64,000 nt of DNA, taken from positions 5,117,139-5,181,138 of the forward strand of contig NC_030850.1 of NCBI RefSeq assembly GCF_000208745.1, read 5' to 3'. Source of the stretch: Theobroma cacao (Eukaryota; Streptophyta; Magnoliopsida; Malvales; Malvaceae). The notes below the pieces were generated by a model. That model worked only from the letters and a program-made list of their open reading frames with translations, ran no database searches and was not told the DNA's origin. Positions 37,566 through 51,132 of the stretch are shown one piece after another (the stretch's first letter is position 1; every line of letters starts with the position of its first letter). A program made the translations under genes and the position numbers.

Positions 37566-40141
37566 TGCTGTTCACTAACGGCTATTGTGGTTCCTTTATG
37601 GCTTTGTAAAGGAAGCACACAAATTCCCACAAGCCATCTACTAGTTTGAGTAATTAGAAATGAATATTTTGGGTCGTTTAGATATCTAGTATGTGAAAGC
37701 AACTCTTCACAAATGGTGGCCTCCACCATGGATGCTAAATTATATAGTACTATAATAGCATAATTTGGGTTATCAACACATACTAGTTTCAGCATATTGA
37801 ATACTGTCTTTTAATTTCAATAGTCATACTGTACTCTTAATTATATGCAAATTTTAATTATTTAAGCCAATTCCAACTATTCTAACCAATCCTTATCTTT
37901 AATGGGTGTTGGCAGAACCATTATCTCAATTGACATTCTCTTTTCCACCATCATCAGAGCAAATTGATGCTAGATCTCTGCTATCCCATCAAGCCTCTCA
38001 TGCGTGTTAAGGTTAACACCTGACAACTTTAAAATCAGGTCCCAATTCAAATCATTATATCAGCTGGCTAATGCAGGAAAAAAATAAAAAGGGGAAGGGG
38101 GTCAGAGAGGGAAATTAAAGAAGAATCTGGACTATGATAACTCATTGTTCTGGAAGGACATGCAAAAAGTCTTGGTTGGCTGGCTGGTCCTACTTTAGGA
38201 AATTAAACACCACCCAAATAGCTGTTAAAATCTATTTAATTACTCATCATTGATCCAACGTATTAATGGACCACCAACTAATTAACGTAGAGTGGGAGCA
38301 ATGGCCAAAAATTTCCTGCCTGGACAAAAGCACAATGGGAAAAAGGTATTAGCGTAAAAAGGACAGTAATTCTCGTAGTGCATCTTGTTAATGACTCTGG
38401 GGAATGACCAATTATTAAATGGCCTGCAGACTGCAGTCTAGGACTGCCTATGAAGTAATTGAAACGCTGGTAGTCTACAGAGAAGGATGGCCCCTCCCTC
38501 GGTCCTCTTTCAGTGATTAGAGAGTTAAAAATAATAATATTTTGTATACGAGATTCAAATTTATATCTCTTATTTAGTTGTTATAATTAAATAGTAGTTT
38601 AATAAGTGCCCTTAGAGCGCAGATTGACTTGTTTCCAGAGATTATCAGGAATGTTTTTGAGCAGGGGCATTCACAAGCTGGGAAGAGCCAAAGGCCAAAA
38701 AGAGAAAGTGAAAAAAGAAGAAATTTCCTGCATGCTGCTATAAATGCAGTTTCCAAATTTCCTGGCTGTTTAATAGATTCAAGATCGGAGTGAGCCCCAT
38801 GCCTGCATCAATCAAAGACAGGGGGACCTTTCCGTCTGTGGACTAGTCCAACATTAAACATCCAGTGAGAAGCTCCAACTTTGAATGCTGGACTCCTTTG
38901 ATTGCTCCTAACCACTCCTTTCTCTGTTTTATAATGTTCTGCTAATTTTTTATCATCACATTTTTGACCAATTTTACTTGCACTATTGACCATTTTTAAC
39001 CAAAGAAATTATTGCGTCTTTGATCCAAAATGCTTCTAAATAAACATCAAATTCATTTGTTTATATTTTCTCATTTATATGCCTTTCCCACCCACCAAGA
39101 AAGTATAGTGGAAATAATGAAGGAGGGAGAAGATGGAAAGACAAAACTAGATTATGAAAAGATACACTTGCTATTTTGAATGAACTCTAATTTTGTCATT
39201 TTCCTTTTGTTAACATAATAATTGGTCTTTTCTTGATTAATATTGGTACATTTCTTTTTTCATAAAATTGTGAACCCATTTTCAGCTTTCCATATTTCCA
39301 TTGATTTCACAAATATATATATATTTATATATTCTTTAATGGATTAAAAGCCAATGGAGGACAGGCATGCAAACGCATGCTGTTGCAACTTGGCTGACGT
39401 CTTGAGAACTTATCCACAAAAGATTCTAAGGCAATAAGGCAGTCATAGATCAAGATAGAATCCTTTGCTTGGTACTAGGAGAAGCTATTTCTTCATCTAT
39501 AAACTAGATTGCAATGATAATGCAAGTTCCACCTTGACCATAGTATTTTCTTTTATGATACTTTTTTCTAGTTTTAAATTGAGGTTACACCTTTCCTTAA
39601 TGGAAACCCAACTGAAATCACAGCTACCTTGACTACACATTTCCTTAATGATAATTCAGAGCAGCCTGTTTTCTTTTCCTATATATGTATAATCTATGGG
39701 TCGTTTTATGATACTTATTTTGTCTCTGAACAATAATTATCATGTGACTTTGCAAAATGTAGATAAAATAAAAGGTCATGAAAGACCAAATATAAAGTAT
39801 GGTAATTAATTAATGAAATGGTGGTTTCATTTTGACCGCAGGATGGAGGACACCGGATATGGTGATATATTAAAATATCATTCATGTTACATCCTTGGAA
39901 TAAAGAATTAAAGATGGGATGACCACCACATCCATGATACCTATAAAAATTACAACGTGTTGTTTAGCATTTACCAGCAATATTCTATATAGCATGATTT
40001 GGATTTTTGCAAACATTAAATAATTTAACTAGGGTAAGATTGAGGCCTACTTGGGTATTGAAATTTTTTTCAAAACCATAGGTTAACATCATTTTATGTT
40101 CTTAAACACTTTTATTTAAAAAGCAATATTAATTTTTAAAT
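37566..40141. other. Spacer upstream of the PPR gene
   Basis: Promoter and leader of the PPR gene, then AT-rich intergenic sequence. Several short open frames occur but none has recognisable protein features, and no RNA gene was found. Confidence 0.5.
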
Positions 40142-41352
40142 AATAAAATATGTTAAATTATATAATTAGTCCTTATACTCTACAAAAATAATGAATTTAG
40201 TTTATATACAATAATTTGTGTAAATTGAGTTCTTATATTTTGTGAATTTATTAAATACAGTCTCTACTTTAATATCGTTAAATTTAATTATCAAATATGT
40301 TGACGTGACGTTGACTATGTGATAATGTAACGTAGTCATGTTGAGGTGGGATAAATGTTGACATGGCACAACGTTGATCTGTCCACATGAATTTAAAAAA
40401 AATAACAAAAAACATCCTAACTATAAATCAAATGAGATTTACCAACAAAGATAAAAAAGAAAATTAACAATAAGAATCAAGCGAGGAAGAAGCAACTGGT
40501 TATGGAATTGAATAGTTAAAATTTAAGAAAGATATGATCATGATTTGTAGATTTGTTTTGAATCTTAATTCTCAGTGAACATAATTTTCAAAGAGTTATG
40601 GACAAGTTGAGAGATTTTAGTGGACAAAACAATAAAGACGAATTGGAGATTTTGTAAGGTTTTGTTAATATCTTTTGTAAATCCTCCCCATTCTTGTTAG
40701 TTTTTTACAAAATGCAAACATATTTTACTTAGTTTTCTTGTGGGTATTTTTTATTGTTGGCTTTTGTTTTGTTTTGTTTTGCAAAGTAAAATTAGCTTTT
40801 TGGATTATTACAGGAAAAGCTTTAATGCATAGTTGAATATAAAATAGTTTTTTCAATAATAATAATTTTTTTTTGTTTTTCTTATTTTTACTTCTTTATT
40901 ATTCTCAAAATTCTTCTCTTTTCAGTTTTATTTTTTCTTCGCTTAAGTGAAAAAAATAGATTGGTTCCCATAGGAGAAATATAGATTCATGTAAGGATGC
41001 TTTTGTTAATATATTTTTGGTAGGTTGTTAAATTCTTTCTTTGTTTGCTTGTAAATATCATCTAATTTAAGGTTAGGGTGCTTTTACTTTTTTTTTTTTT
41101 AAATTCACATGAATATGTAAGTATTATGCCATGTCAAGATCGTGTCATATCAACATGATTATACCGCATTAGTACATAATCAACACCACGTTAACATACT
41201 TAATTGTTAAATTTAATAGTATTAGAGTTAAAAATTGTAATTAATAAGTTTATAAAATATAAAAATATAATTTACAAAAATTATTGTATAGGGATTAAAT
41301 TTATTTTTTATAGAGTATAAAAATTAATTATATAATTTAACCAATAAAATAT
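40142..41352. mobile_element. Non-autonomous Mutator-like element with target duplication
   Basis: The element spans about 40152-41342. Its ends are inverted repeats of roughly 255 bases (about 40152-40408 and 41088-41342), beginning GTTAAATTATATAATTA and ending TAATTATATAATTTAACC. The direct repeat AATAAAATAT flanks it on both sides (40142-40151 and 41343-41352), a 10-bp target duplication in the Mutator size range. The inner region (about 680 bases) has no transposase frame, so it depends on an autonomous relative. The TIRs contain GACGTGACG/GACATGGCA motifs often seen in plant MULE ends. Confidence 0.8.
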
Positions 41353-41803
41353 AAATTTTGGATTTGCCAATTTGCTTGAAACAACTCATTGTTCCAGGTT
41401 GCACCTTGCAATTATCTTATCCTTTCTATTTAATTTTAGTTTCTTTTGTTACAGTTCATTTGTTTAGGTTGAAATTCTAAGATTAGACGACATATTCCAA
41501 CCGAAAAAGACCGAAATCCAGACAAAACATGCAATCCCACGTTTTCCCTAACTCTAGACATATCCAACAAATGAGACAGAATTAAGTACCAGTAATTTTC
41601 AACCCAGAGAAAAAGTAAATAATAGACAGTAAGACTAAAAGGCAGTGAAGTGAACCTGGGCAATACAACTCATTCTATTTGCCTGTGACAGCTTTGTTGC
41701 GTTGTAACAATGAAACTCAGCCTCAAAAAAAGGTAATAAAAATCCCAAAGATTTTAGATTTGGTCACAGGCTACAGCGTAGGTGAACCACTAAACTGGTC
41801 ACT
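41353..41803. other. Spacer upstream of the receptor kinase
   Basis: Unremarkable AT-rich sequence, likely distal promoter of the LRR receptor kinase gene. No gene seen. Confidence 0.45.
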
Positions 41804-41871
41804 ACGAACCCACACATTGTATCCACGAACCCACACATTGTATCCACGAACCCACAGTCTGAGAAGGAAAG

Positions 41872-41902
<31 letters not shown>

Positions 41903-41910
41903 GACAGAGA
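41804..41910. repeat. 21-base minisatellite followed by GA microsatellite
   Basis: The unit ACGAACCCACACATTGTATCC is present twice exactly (41804-41824, 41825-41845) plus a partial third copy. A GAAAGA/GA microsatellite follows at about 41868-41908. GA/CT tracts are common near plant transcription starts, so this may lie in the receptor kinase promoter or leader. Confidence 0.85.
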
Positions 41911-42219
41911 GTAATAATTGCAGAGTTTCTTTCTAAAAGTCTTTGTATATCTACCAAAAATTTAATAGAAAATAAGACAATAAATAAAGAGAAGACTGAT
42001 GGAGAGAGGGGAAAAGCAAAAAGACAGAAGCTTCTCATTAGATTTGTGTTCTTTTTAAAAAACTCAAAACAAATATACTGTCTTTCCTTCAGTAGCCAGC
42101 TCATTCCTTCTAATATACAGATTAAAAGAAAATCAAAGTTTGATTCTTTCACTTTCAAGTCTCATGATCCATCTTAAATTTTAAATGAAAACACCCATTT
42201 TTTTTTCTTCTCCAATCTG

Positions 42220-43681
42220 ATGGCTATCTCAAAGGTAAGCAACTTTCTTCCTAACCCAAGTTGTACGTTTTTGCTTTTCTCTTTGCTTTTTCTTTTTGGA
42301 GATTCTAAGTTTTGGGTTTTCTTAAGTGACTCGTTATTGCTTTTCTCTCTGGTTTTTGGTTAATTCATTGTTTTTGGAGAGGGGTTTTGAAAGTTGTAGT
42401 TATTCCTTTCTTATTCACGGAAAATGTTTGGGATTAAAAAAAAAATTGAAATTCATTGACTTTTTCAGTTTTGCTCCTTTTAGTTATTGATTTTAGACTT
42501 GTCCAGTTCTGTGAGCTAACTGGCTGCGCTTTCTTTACCAAACTAAAAGAAGGAATTCGGTTAGGCTCAAAGTTTCCATCGTTTTATATTTTTCTCTGTT
42601 TTTAATCCAAACATTGTTTTTGAATTGGAATTGTCCTTCCTTAGTTTTGCTTTTATTTGTCTGGTACTGAATGTTAAAACCTGCATTTGCTTTTCTGCAA
42701 TCTGGATAGGGCCCTTTTTAGTTTTGAGTTTATTGGGATGTTGTTTGGCATTTTTTCTCTAGATTATATAACTAAGATTTTGATGGAAAAGTTGTTACTA
42801 ATAGCTTCATGTTATAACCGAAACCACAGTTTTATTGATATTTTGTTTTATTTCGACATTCTTGTAGGTATAAGAAGACTATTTTTAATTATATCCTTGG
42901 CTGCACCCTAGCCCTATATTGGTCTGTCCCTTTTATGCATTTTAACTCAAATTGGATCTTAAAAGAATTTTAGCATGCTAATGCTGGGGACATAGCTTTC
43001 CCCAGGCTCATTTTCCTGTTAATTTTCTTAGTCGTGCGATTCCCTCCACTGTACCACCCCCCAAAAAAAAAAAAAAGAAAGAAGAGAATGATTTTGCAAA
43101 AATGAAGTGCTTTGTGAGACAAAGAAAAATTACGAAGTTATTTTTTCATTATAAAGTTTATGGTCACCGAAACTAAAACTTACTTGAAATGATGTTTGTG
43201 AAGTTTTTTCAAAAATGTCACTGAAATGTAAGTCATAAGCTAAACAGAAGAGAATTTCCTGCCAATGCCCCCCCACCCACCCAGTTCGTAGAGGCTCTAG
43301 TAAGTGCTGTAAAATTCTTGATGTGAGTCAAGAGCACCAGAGGTGGTCCTTGAAGGTGGCTAGTTTTCATTATTTGACTGATTGTGCTAACACAAACTTG
43401 TGCATATGGGAGCCTTTTTGTTTTTTTATTCTCTTTCTAGAATATTGATTTTACTGCCAATGTTGCTTGGATTCAGGTGTGAATGTGGAAATGGGTATGT
43501 TAAATTTTTCTTAAACCTTTTCCAATGCCTGTTTGGAAGTGTCAGATATGTGTCCAAGAATGCTAACTGAATAAACTAATTTTTGTATAGTATGACTTTT
43601 TATTTACCATTTGAATAAACTAACTGAATAACATTTTCCTGGATGTTTTTGCAGATATGGAAGTCACTTGAATGCTCATAA
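42220..43681 (+). promoter_or_regulatory. Spliced leader with upstream ORF of the receptor kinase
   Basis: A leader exon with ATGGCTATCTCAAAG ends at a consensus donor (GTAAGC, 42235). An AG acceptor at 43653-43654 lies 76 bases before the main ATG. Joining them gives a 13-residue ORF that stops at 43681. A second leader ATG at 43697 is out of frame and overlaps the main start. The splice is inferred from consensus and position, not from transcripts. Confidence 0.5.
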
Positions 43682-43730
43682 GAGATTTTGTATTTTATGG
43701 CATTGATAATTGGGGTTGATTTTGCTGAAG

Positions 43731-46700
43731 ATGGAATTATTTCTTGGTGTTCTTATATTGGCTTGCTTGCTTTCTTTTGTATCTGCTGATTTTCAAGGTA
43801 AAGAGTTATTCTTGTTTGACATTTATTCATCAAACATGTACACATTTCACTTGTTGAAGCAATCTGGATTTCACTACTTGTTGTAAATTTGACGATAGAT
43901 ATCATCCAGAATATGCATGTGTCTGTATGTGTATTTCCTTCTTTACTTTTCAATGTTAAACTCAACTTATGTCTAATTATTTTACACATAACTATAATAT
44001 CTTTGGAGTTTTGGGTACTCTTTGATGCTATAGTGTTTAGATGTACAGTGAAGATAGAAACACAATAAGATGCCTGAGGCTTTTGTTCTTTCTCAATGGG
44101 ATTCACCTCCCTACTGTCTGTCAACTGTTATCAGTCAGATTTGAGTTACTGAGGCCTCTAGAATTGTTTGCTTATTTAAATTTAATCAAACTATATGATA
44201 CTGTGTTCCATCTACTGAAATGTTACTGAGTTGAGTTTTTGGGAAACTTGGGCTGATGTGTGTCTGATATTCTAAATAATAGCAATGATAAGATATCATT
44301 ATGGTCAACACCCTGATTTCTATGAAGAGGTGTATGGAGGTTCATGCATGAGTGCATCTTTGTGTGGTATATTGAGATGGTATTCCTTGATAATTTTATT
44401 TCCTCTTCTTACTTTCGTTGAATTTAGATACTGATTCTTTACACCTGGGTAGGCCAGAGCGGGTTATTTGTTTGCTTAATTAGATTATGAATTTCCATAT
44501 CTCTTTTCAGGAGATGCTTTATTTGCATTGAAGAATTCACTCCATGCTTCAGCCAATCAGTTGACAGATTGGAATCCAAATCAAGTTAACCCTTGCACTT
44601 GGTCAAATGTTATGTGTGATCCTAGTAATAATGTCATTTCTGTGTAAGTAATTCTTTATTTTAGTTTAATTTTTCTTCTTGACTATGATGCATAGTCACA
44701 ACTCACAGTTATATGCCTATATGATTTAATTGTTCATGAAATAATATTTTGTTTCTTTGCTTATCTGTTACTCAATTATATAGTTACCCTTATTTTGTCA
44801 ATTTGCTTTCAGGACATTGTCATCCATGAACTTTCCTGGCACCTTGTCCCCTAAAATAGGAGTTCTGAAGACTCTTTCATCACTGTATGTATGGAACATA
44901 TTTGAGCAAGCAATTGATTTCAATGATTTATGTTCTTGATATATTGAATTCTGCTGAGGCCATTTTTTTGATTTCCAGTGAATAAATCCATGTGTATCTT
45001 ACCTATAGTGATGAAAACTCTTTTCTTTGTTATGATAATTGTTCGTCTGTGCTTTAGCGGTTAAATTTGATTCTTTTCTGATGTAATTTGTTATTTCTTT
45101 GGGTACCATGGATCAAGGCATTAAAATGCATCACTAGCAAGCAGGATAGTTATTAGAAAAAAATAAAAAAAGAATAAGAAAAAAAAGGAAGCGATCTGAC
45201 ATCTCTAGTTAGTCTGTCTAAACCAGTCCTGATAGGGAACTTCTTAATATGCATTAACATATATCTTTGGGGTATAAGTGTTGGGTCCTCTTTTTTTAAA
45301 TAAAGACTACTGGTATTTCAGTTAGTAAGTATGTGCGCAAAGTAAATGACAAGGAATGTCTTTCCTATAAGATGTTATTTTTGATGTTCTATGTGGTGGT
45401 AGTACCACCAGGGATAGCCTAAAGTAGGATTGAGATCCTAAAACTTGAATATGCCTAGGTAGATAGTGGCTGTTGGTGGTGTATTGGAGTTGAAAAAGTC
45501 TCAAAGATGTTTGCTGAACTCCATATTCAAATCCCTTTATTGCTAAGGCTGCACGATACTTAGCTCAAGTAACATTAAAAGCCTTATATTTCCAACTTCT
45601 TAGGGTTGACAACAAAATCTCTTTGCTATAAAACAGTGCATTAACCTTTCCTATTTATCATTACCATCATGTCATGGTTCATACAGTCTACTGATTTGTA
45701 TTGTACAGCATTACTAGGCTCTATGTTCTTCTAATATGATGGGGCTGAAGAATCTAATTCCCTCATGAAATAATATGAATATGTTGGAGACTTCTGAAAA
45801 ATTCTGAGAAAAGTGAGTAGCTTAATAAAGCTTAACAAAGAATATTGATCTCAAGTGTAGAGAGGAAAGTAGCTACCTAGGATTGCTGATTCCATAGGAC
45901 TGTGCAGACTGTGCTGCTGAATCTAGTGATGGAATTAATATTTAGCTTCATAATTTTCGTAGTATTGGAGAAAAAAATATGTGATGCATGCTGCATGTTT
46001 AGTTAGTTGTATCTTGTATCATTGGAAAATCCTTATAATAAAATGCTAGGGTTGATAGTTATCACTAATTTGAAGCATACGCTGAATTTGCAAGTTTCTG
46101 CTATATCCAAGTTCATATTTGCTTTACTAGTATGTAATGTGAACAACTTTGTTGAATTCGTTATATTTGTGTACGCTTCATAATGGACTTGGCTTGAATC
46201 TTTTGTGCTTATATATTTATGTATTGTGTGTATTCATCATGCAGTACGTTGAAAGGAAATGGTATAACCGGTGAGATACCAAAAGAGTTAGGGAACTTGT
46301 CAAGCTTGACCAGCTTGGATTTGGAAAATAATCATTTAACTGGAGAAATACCTTCTTCCCTCGGTAATCTTAAAAAGCTCCAATTCCTGTAAGTAATGTA
46401 ATGCCCTTTATATTATAACATTAAGGTTTTTATTTGTTTCTATATATTGGCATTATCTTGCAACTTATTCCATAGGAAAGCATTCTTTCTTTCGTTCAAG
46501 CAGGACACTGAGTAAAAACAATCTTTCTGGAATAATCCCTCAGTCAATTTCAGATCTTCCAAAGTTGATCAATCTGTAAGTATTAATCCTGAATGATATC
46601 TGAATGTATGGAAAAACATTACCTAATTGAATAAGGCTTAAGTGCCGAATGAATCGCTCCATGTTTTTCCAGTTTGTAAAGTTTTGAACTTGAATGTGAG

Positions 46701-49700
46701 TTGTTTCTCTTTTTACATTTTAAAGTTTCTGATGGTGTGGTTGAACTGTTTTTGCAGTCTGCTCGATTCGAATGATCTTAGTGGTCAAGTTCCTGATCAT
46801 TTGTTCCGTATTCCAATTTACAAGTATGTTTGTCTTTGATTAATTGTTTTATTTCTATTTTCGCAATACAAAGAAATAAAGATATTGTAAACAGTTCATT
46901 GATTTTGATATCTGTGTATTTACCTTCTCTCTCTTCTCAAGAGTGTATGTGCACAACACCATAGACAAATATTTATCAGCAGTGACTTAACCTGACATGG
47001 CTTTGTTTCTTTCAGTTTTACAGGAAATAGGTTAAGTTGTGGTGAAAATTTTCCTCACCGTTGTGTATCAAATGGAAATGATTCAGGTAATTGGATTAAC
47101 GATTTTGACTCCATTACATTGTTTTATGATTTAATGGTTTCAAAGGAAGACCTGTTAAACTTGCACCATAATTTGACCAGCTATCTCTGACTTTTCTCTT
47201 TGCTTGCAGGTTCTTTGCAGAAGCCAAAGGTTGGAATCATTGTTGGAATGGTTGGGGGATTTATAATCCTTCTTATTGTTGGTGGGTTGCTGTTTTTCCT
47301 GTGCAAGGGTAGACAGAAAGGCTACAAGCGTGAAGTGTTTGTAGATGTTGCAGGTTACTGCTAACTTTCATTTTTGAGTATTCTGAATGACAACCAGTTG
47401 CTGATGATTTTTTTATGTCTATGTTAAAGTTTTTCTCTTGTTTACTTTCCTAGTCTTGTCTCCCTGCTGGGGGATCAAACAGTTTTTTCCATCTATTGGG
47501 TGATATGGTCAAAAGGTCAAGGTTTACTTAAATTTGCCTCTATGGTTTTAGTCCATTAAATCCATATGACAAGGGATTAATATTAGTTCAGTAAGTGAAC
47601 ATTAAACTCTAAATCTACCTTTTTTTTGTGTGTGTTTCATTTGTAAATTTTCTTGCCAAAAAGAAAATATTAATATACTTGGCTGCTGGGATAAGGTTTT
47701 CTGACCTAAATCTGGATCAGGATCAAGTTTGCTATTTTTGAGAAACATTTATAATTAATGGTGATGAAGATGAAAACTTCTGGAGTACAAGTGGGTGCCT
47801 TGTATAAAATGTTAGAACTTGGTTGAAATTCAAAACTCTGACGAAATCTCAGATAGCATACAAAAAAAAATCTGTAATTTGCAATTATTTAAATTATTGT
47901 TCAGAAGTTGGTAGATGTTGCTTTGTGAAACTCAAATCTAGTTTTTATGGTTGTCTACTGTTTAGGAAGGCCATATATGTTTTACTCTACTGTGCTTATG
48001 AACCAAATTTTCACCTTTGACATTAATTAAACAATGAATTGTGCATCATATTTTGGTAGTTTGTTCTGAAACTCCTTAAATTTGCTTCTTCAGGTGAAGT
48101 TGACCGAAGAATTGCTTTTGGTCAATTGAGAAGGTTTGCATGGAGGGAATTACAGTTGGCTACGGATAACTTCAGTGAAAAGAATATTCTTGGACAGGGA
48201 GGTTTTGGAAAGGTTTATAAAGGTGTGCTTTCTGATAACACAAAAGTTGCAGTTAAGAGATTAACTGATTTTGAAAGTCCTGGAGGAGATGCAGCTTTTC
48301 AACGCGAAGTTGAGATGATAAGTGTAGCTGTTCACAGGAATCTCTTACGGCTGATTGGCTTTTGCACGACTCCAACAGAACGCCTTTTGGTCTATCCTTT
48401 TATGCAGAATTTAAGTGTGGCGTATCGTCTTCGAGGTATTAGTTTGAGAATTTAATTCAAAACATGACTTTTATTACAGCTTTTAACTCTTGATCTTGAG
48501 TTTCTTAAGAAACATAGTGTATAATTTCTGCATGTTATAGATGCAAACATGACATCTTCTATTTTGAGTATATACTAAGAACACACATATTCAATAACAC
48601 TCAAATGTAAGTAATTTGTCAGGGTTGATATAACAGCTTTTAACTCAGCTGAAAAGAATAATGAATATTGCCTTTTTTTTAGCCTGCCTAGATAAAGGGA
48701 ATGCTCTTTAGCTGATTACTGTTGTACAATGGTGAGGTAGTTCAACTTAGTAATTTAAAGTAACTGTGGAAGATATTCAAGCTTTCTATCTTTTCTCCTT
48801 TCAGCATCATTTGTATATAATATTCAAACTTCTAATCTTCAATCAAAGACACTTGTCTAGACTTCTTACTTTTGTAGATAACTGCAGTTGGAATTCAATT
48901 AAACTGTAGAGGTTGTAGACTAAGTGCATGTAAGAATTTGAAAAGGAGAAAATTTTAATTTATTGTCATTCTTAAAGCAGAACTGCAGTTGGGATTCAAA
49001 TAAATAATTTATTTAATTTATTCTTTTTAAAATATTCAGTTAATCTAGGGACCTTCCTATAATGGTTGACTAAATATCTAGAGCTGCTGCAGAACTCAAA
49101 CCTGGTGAACCTGTTGTAGATTGGCCTACAAGAAAAAGAATAGCCCTAGGTGCAGCACGTGGGCTGGAATACCTTCATGAACATTGCAATCCTAAGATCA
49201 TTCATCGGGATGTGAAAGCAGCTAATGTATTATTGGATGAAGACTTTGAAGCAGTTGTTGGTGACTTTGGCCTAGCAAAGTTGGTGGATGTGAGGAGGAC
49301 AAATGTGACAACTCAAGTTCGTGGTACAATGGGCCACATAGCACCTGAATACTTGTCCACTGGGAAGTCATCAGAAAGGACAGATGTCTTTGGTTACGGG
49401 ATTATGCTTCTGGAGCTTGTAACAGGTCAACGTGCAATTGATTTTTCACGCTTGGAAGAAGAAGATGATGTCTTGCTGCTTGATCATGTGAGATAACACC
49501 TATCTATAATTGTGTTGGCTTTTGCTTATATGATTTTCTCCTTTTCCTTTATATGCTTGTGTGATGTGCATGCTATTCATTCAGCAATGCTGCCACCATA
49601 AGTTGGACTTGGAGCAATATATGTTGTTTGTTAGTCTAATGCTGTATTTACACAGTGACCACAAATTTTTACTGTGTCGCTACATGCACCTCCCGTGTGT

Positions 49701-50558
49701 GTCTGTGTGTGTATTGTCTCAGGTAATAAAATTGAAATGTATGTAACCATTGCAGCCGTATTACCTTATTGGTACTGAATTTTGGGTTCTCTTAACTACC
49801 CATAATGAGCATGCTTGTATTGTTGATTTGAAGGATGGGTGCTGTTGTTGGTTCAATTCTAACTCTTGACAGGACTGGGGAAATAAAATATTCTGAACTT
49901 GTATGGGAAGTCTGTTTTTATTGTCACAGTGGAGTTCAATTAGATTTTTTGCACAAGTAGAAAGCATACTAAGTCTTGAGTCTTAACCTATATATTAAGC
50001 GAGTGATATAGGACAAGGGTATGCATTGCTGGCCATATCTTGTTACTGTTATGTCAGTCGGGAACAATGAATGAAATAGTTTTAGGCTCCATTTCACCTA
50101 TGAAAATTTTGTATTTGCTCTGTGAAGATGAAATCTTAATAGTTTGATTTGCAAATACATGCTGTTTCTTGATTGTATTGATTCAAGGTTTGCACCATTT
50201 GGCTTTTTTGCTCACTCGCTGTGGTACTTATTTGTTTGTGAAGGTCAAGAAGCTGGAAAGGGAGAAAAAGCTAGATGCTATTGTAGATTGCAACCTTAAT
50301 AAAAATTACAACATCCAGGAGGTGGAGGCTATGATCCAAGTTGCATTGCTTTGTACCCAAGCATCACCAGAGGACCGTCCAGCAATGTCAGAGGTGGTGA
50401 GGATGCTGGAAGGGGAGGGGCTGGCAGAGAGGTGGGAGGAATGGCAGCATGTTGAAGTTACGCGTAGGCAAGAGTATGAAAGACTTCAAAGGAGATTTGA
50501 CTGGGGAGAAGATTCATTATATAACCAGGATGCAATTGAGTTATCTGGTGGAAGATGA
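43731..50558 (+). CDS. LRR receptor-like kinase, subfamily II, At5g10290/At5g65240 type
   Basis: Eleven coding exons: 43731-43797, 44511-44643, 44813-44884, 46245-46388, 46504-46575, 46758-46823, 47016-47086, 47210-47353, 48094-48435, 49093-49487 and 50244-50558, giving 606 aa. The 72- and 144-base LRR exons are typical of SERK-like genes. A signal peptide (about 1-20), an LRR N-terminal cap ([11 protein letters not shown]), about five LRRs, a membrane span (about 216-240) and a kinase domain follow. The kinase has the loop [11 protein letters not shown], Lys311 in VAVKR, HRD at 408-410 and DFG at 428-430, so it should be active. The SPP linker of true SERKs is lacking. The C terminus [11 protein letters not shown] is characteristic of this clade. 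It probably acts as a plasma-membrane co-receptor; the ligand is unknown. Confidence 0.94.
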
Positions 50559-51132
50559 GGGAAAGAATTCCCCCTGCTTGTTAAAAGCATGTAACATTCT
50601 AGTTTCTATTAGTAGGTTAGGTAATTTATGTTTTCATTGGGTGAGCAAATTTTTAATTTGAGCAATGATAGGGAAAGAGAAAAAACAAAAGGAGATGGCA
50701 TCATATTTTTATGTGCATTGTGTCATAGCTCTCCTGTTCTTCATGTTTTATTCAAGGTTTCTTGTATGTGTTTGTTGCATCAAAGAGCAAACCTCAAGAA
50801 AGTATATGATCGTGTATTTCAACATCATGTGGTTTTTCGTAGAATATTGAAGATTTTTCAGAATTTTACTAATCTTGTTTCCAGTTATTATTCTCCTAAT
50901 TCCAAGGTTAAAGAACCGGTTAACTTGTTCATAGCCAATTTGGATTGGGTTGGTCTATTTATATGGTCATTTACGTTTCAATATATGATAGTTTGCTTTT
51001 TTTTTTTCTTTTTTTAAAAAAGGAGAAAAACAAGCCTACAAATATGATTTACATGGAACACATGATCGTCAGCCAAGTTAAACAAGCCTCAACTTTATAG
51101 CTGTTCCAAAATGAAAAGACAAAAATATTACA
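50559..51132. other. 3' UTR and downstream spacer of the receptor kinase
   Basis: 3' UTR, AT-rich, with a T-rich tract at about 50998-51015. The open frame at 50628-51017 shows no protein features. No gene seen. Confidence 0.5.

Noticed and set aside
41802..42158. 118-codon minus frame with a Ser/Leu repeat
   Set aside because: Produced by the GA microsatellite and the 21-base minisatellite.
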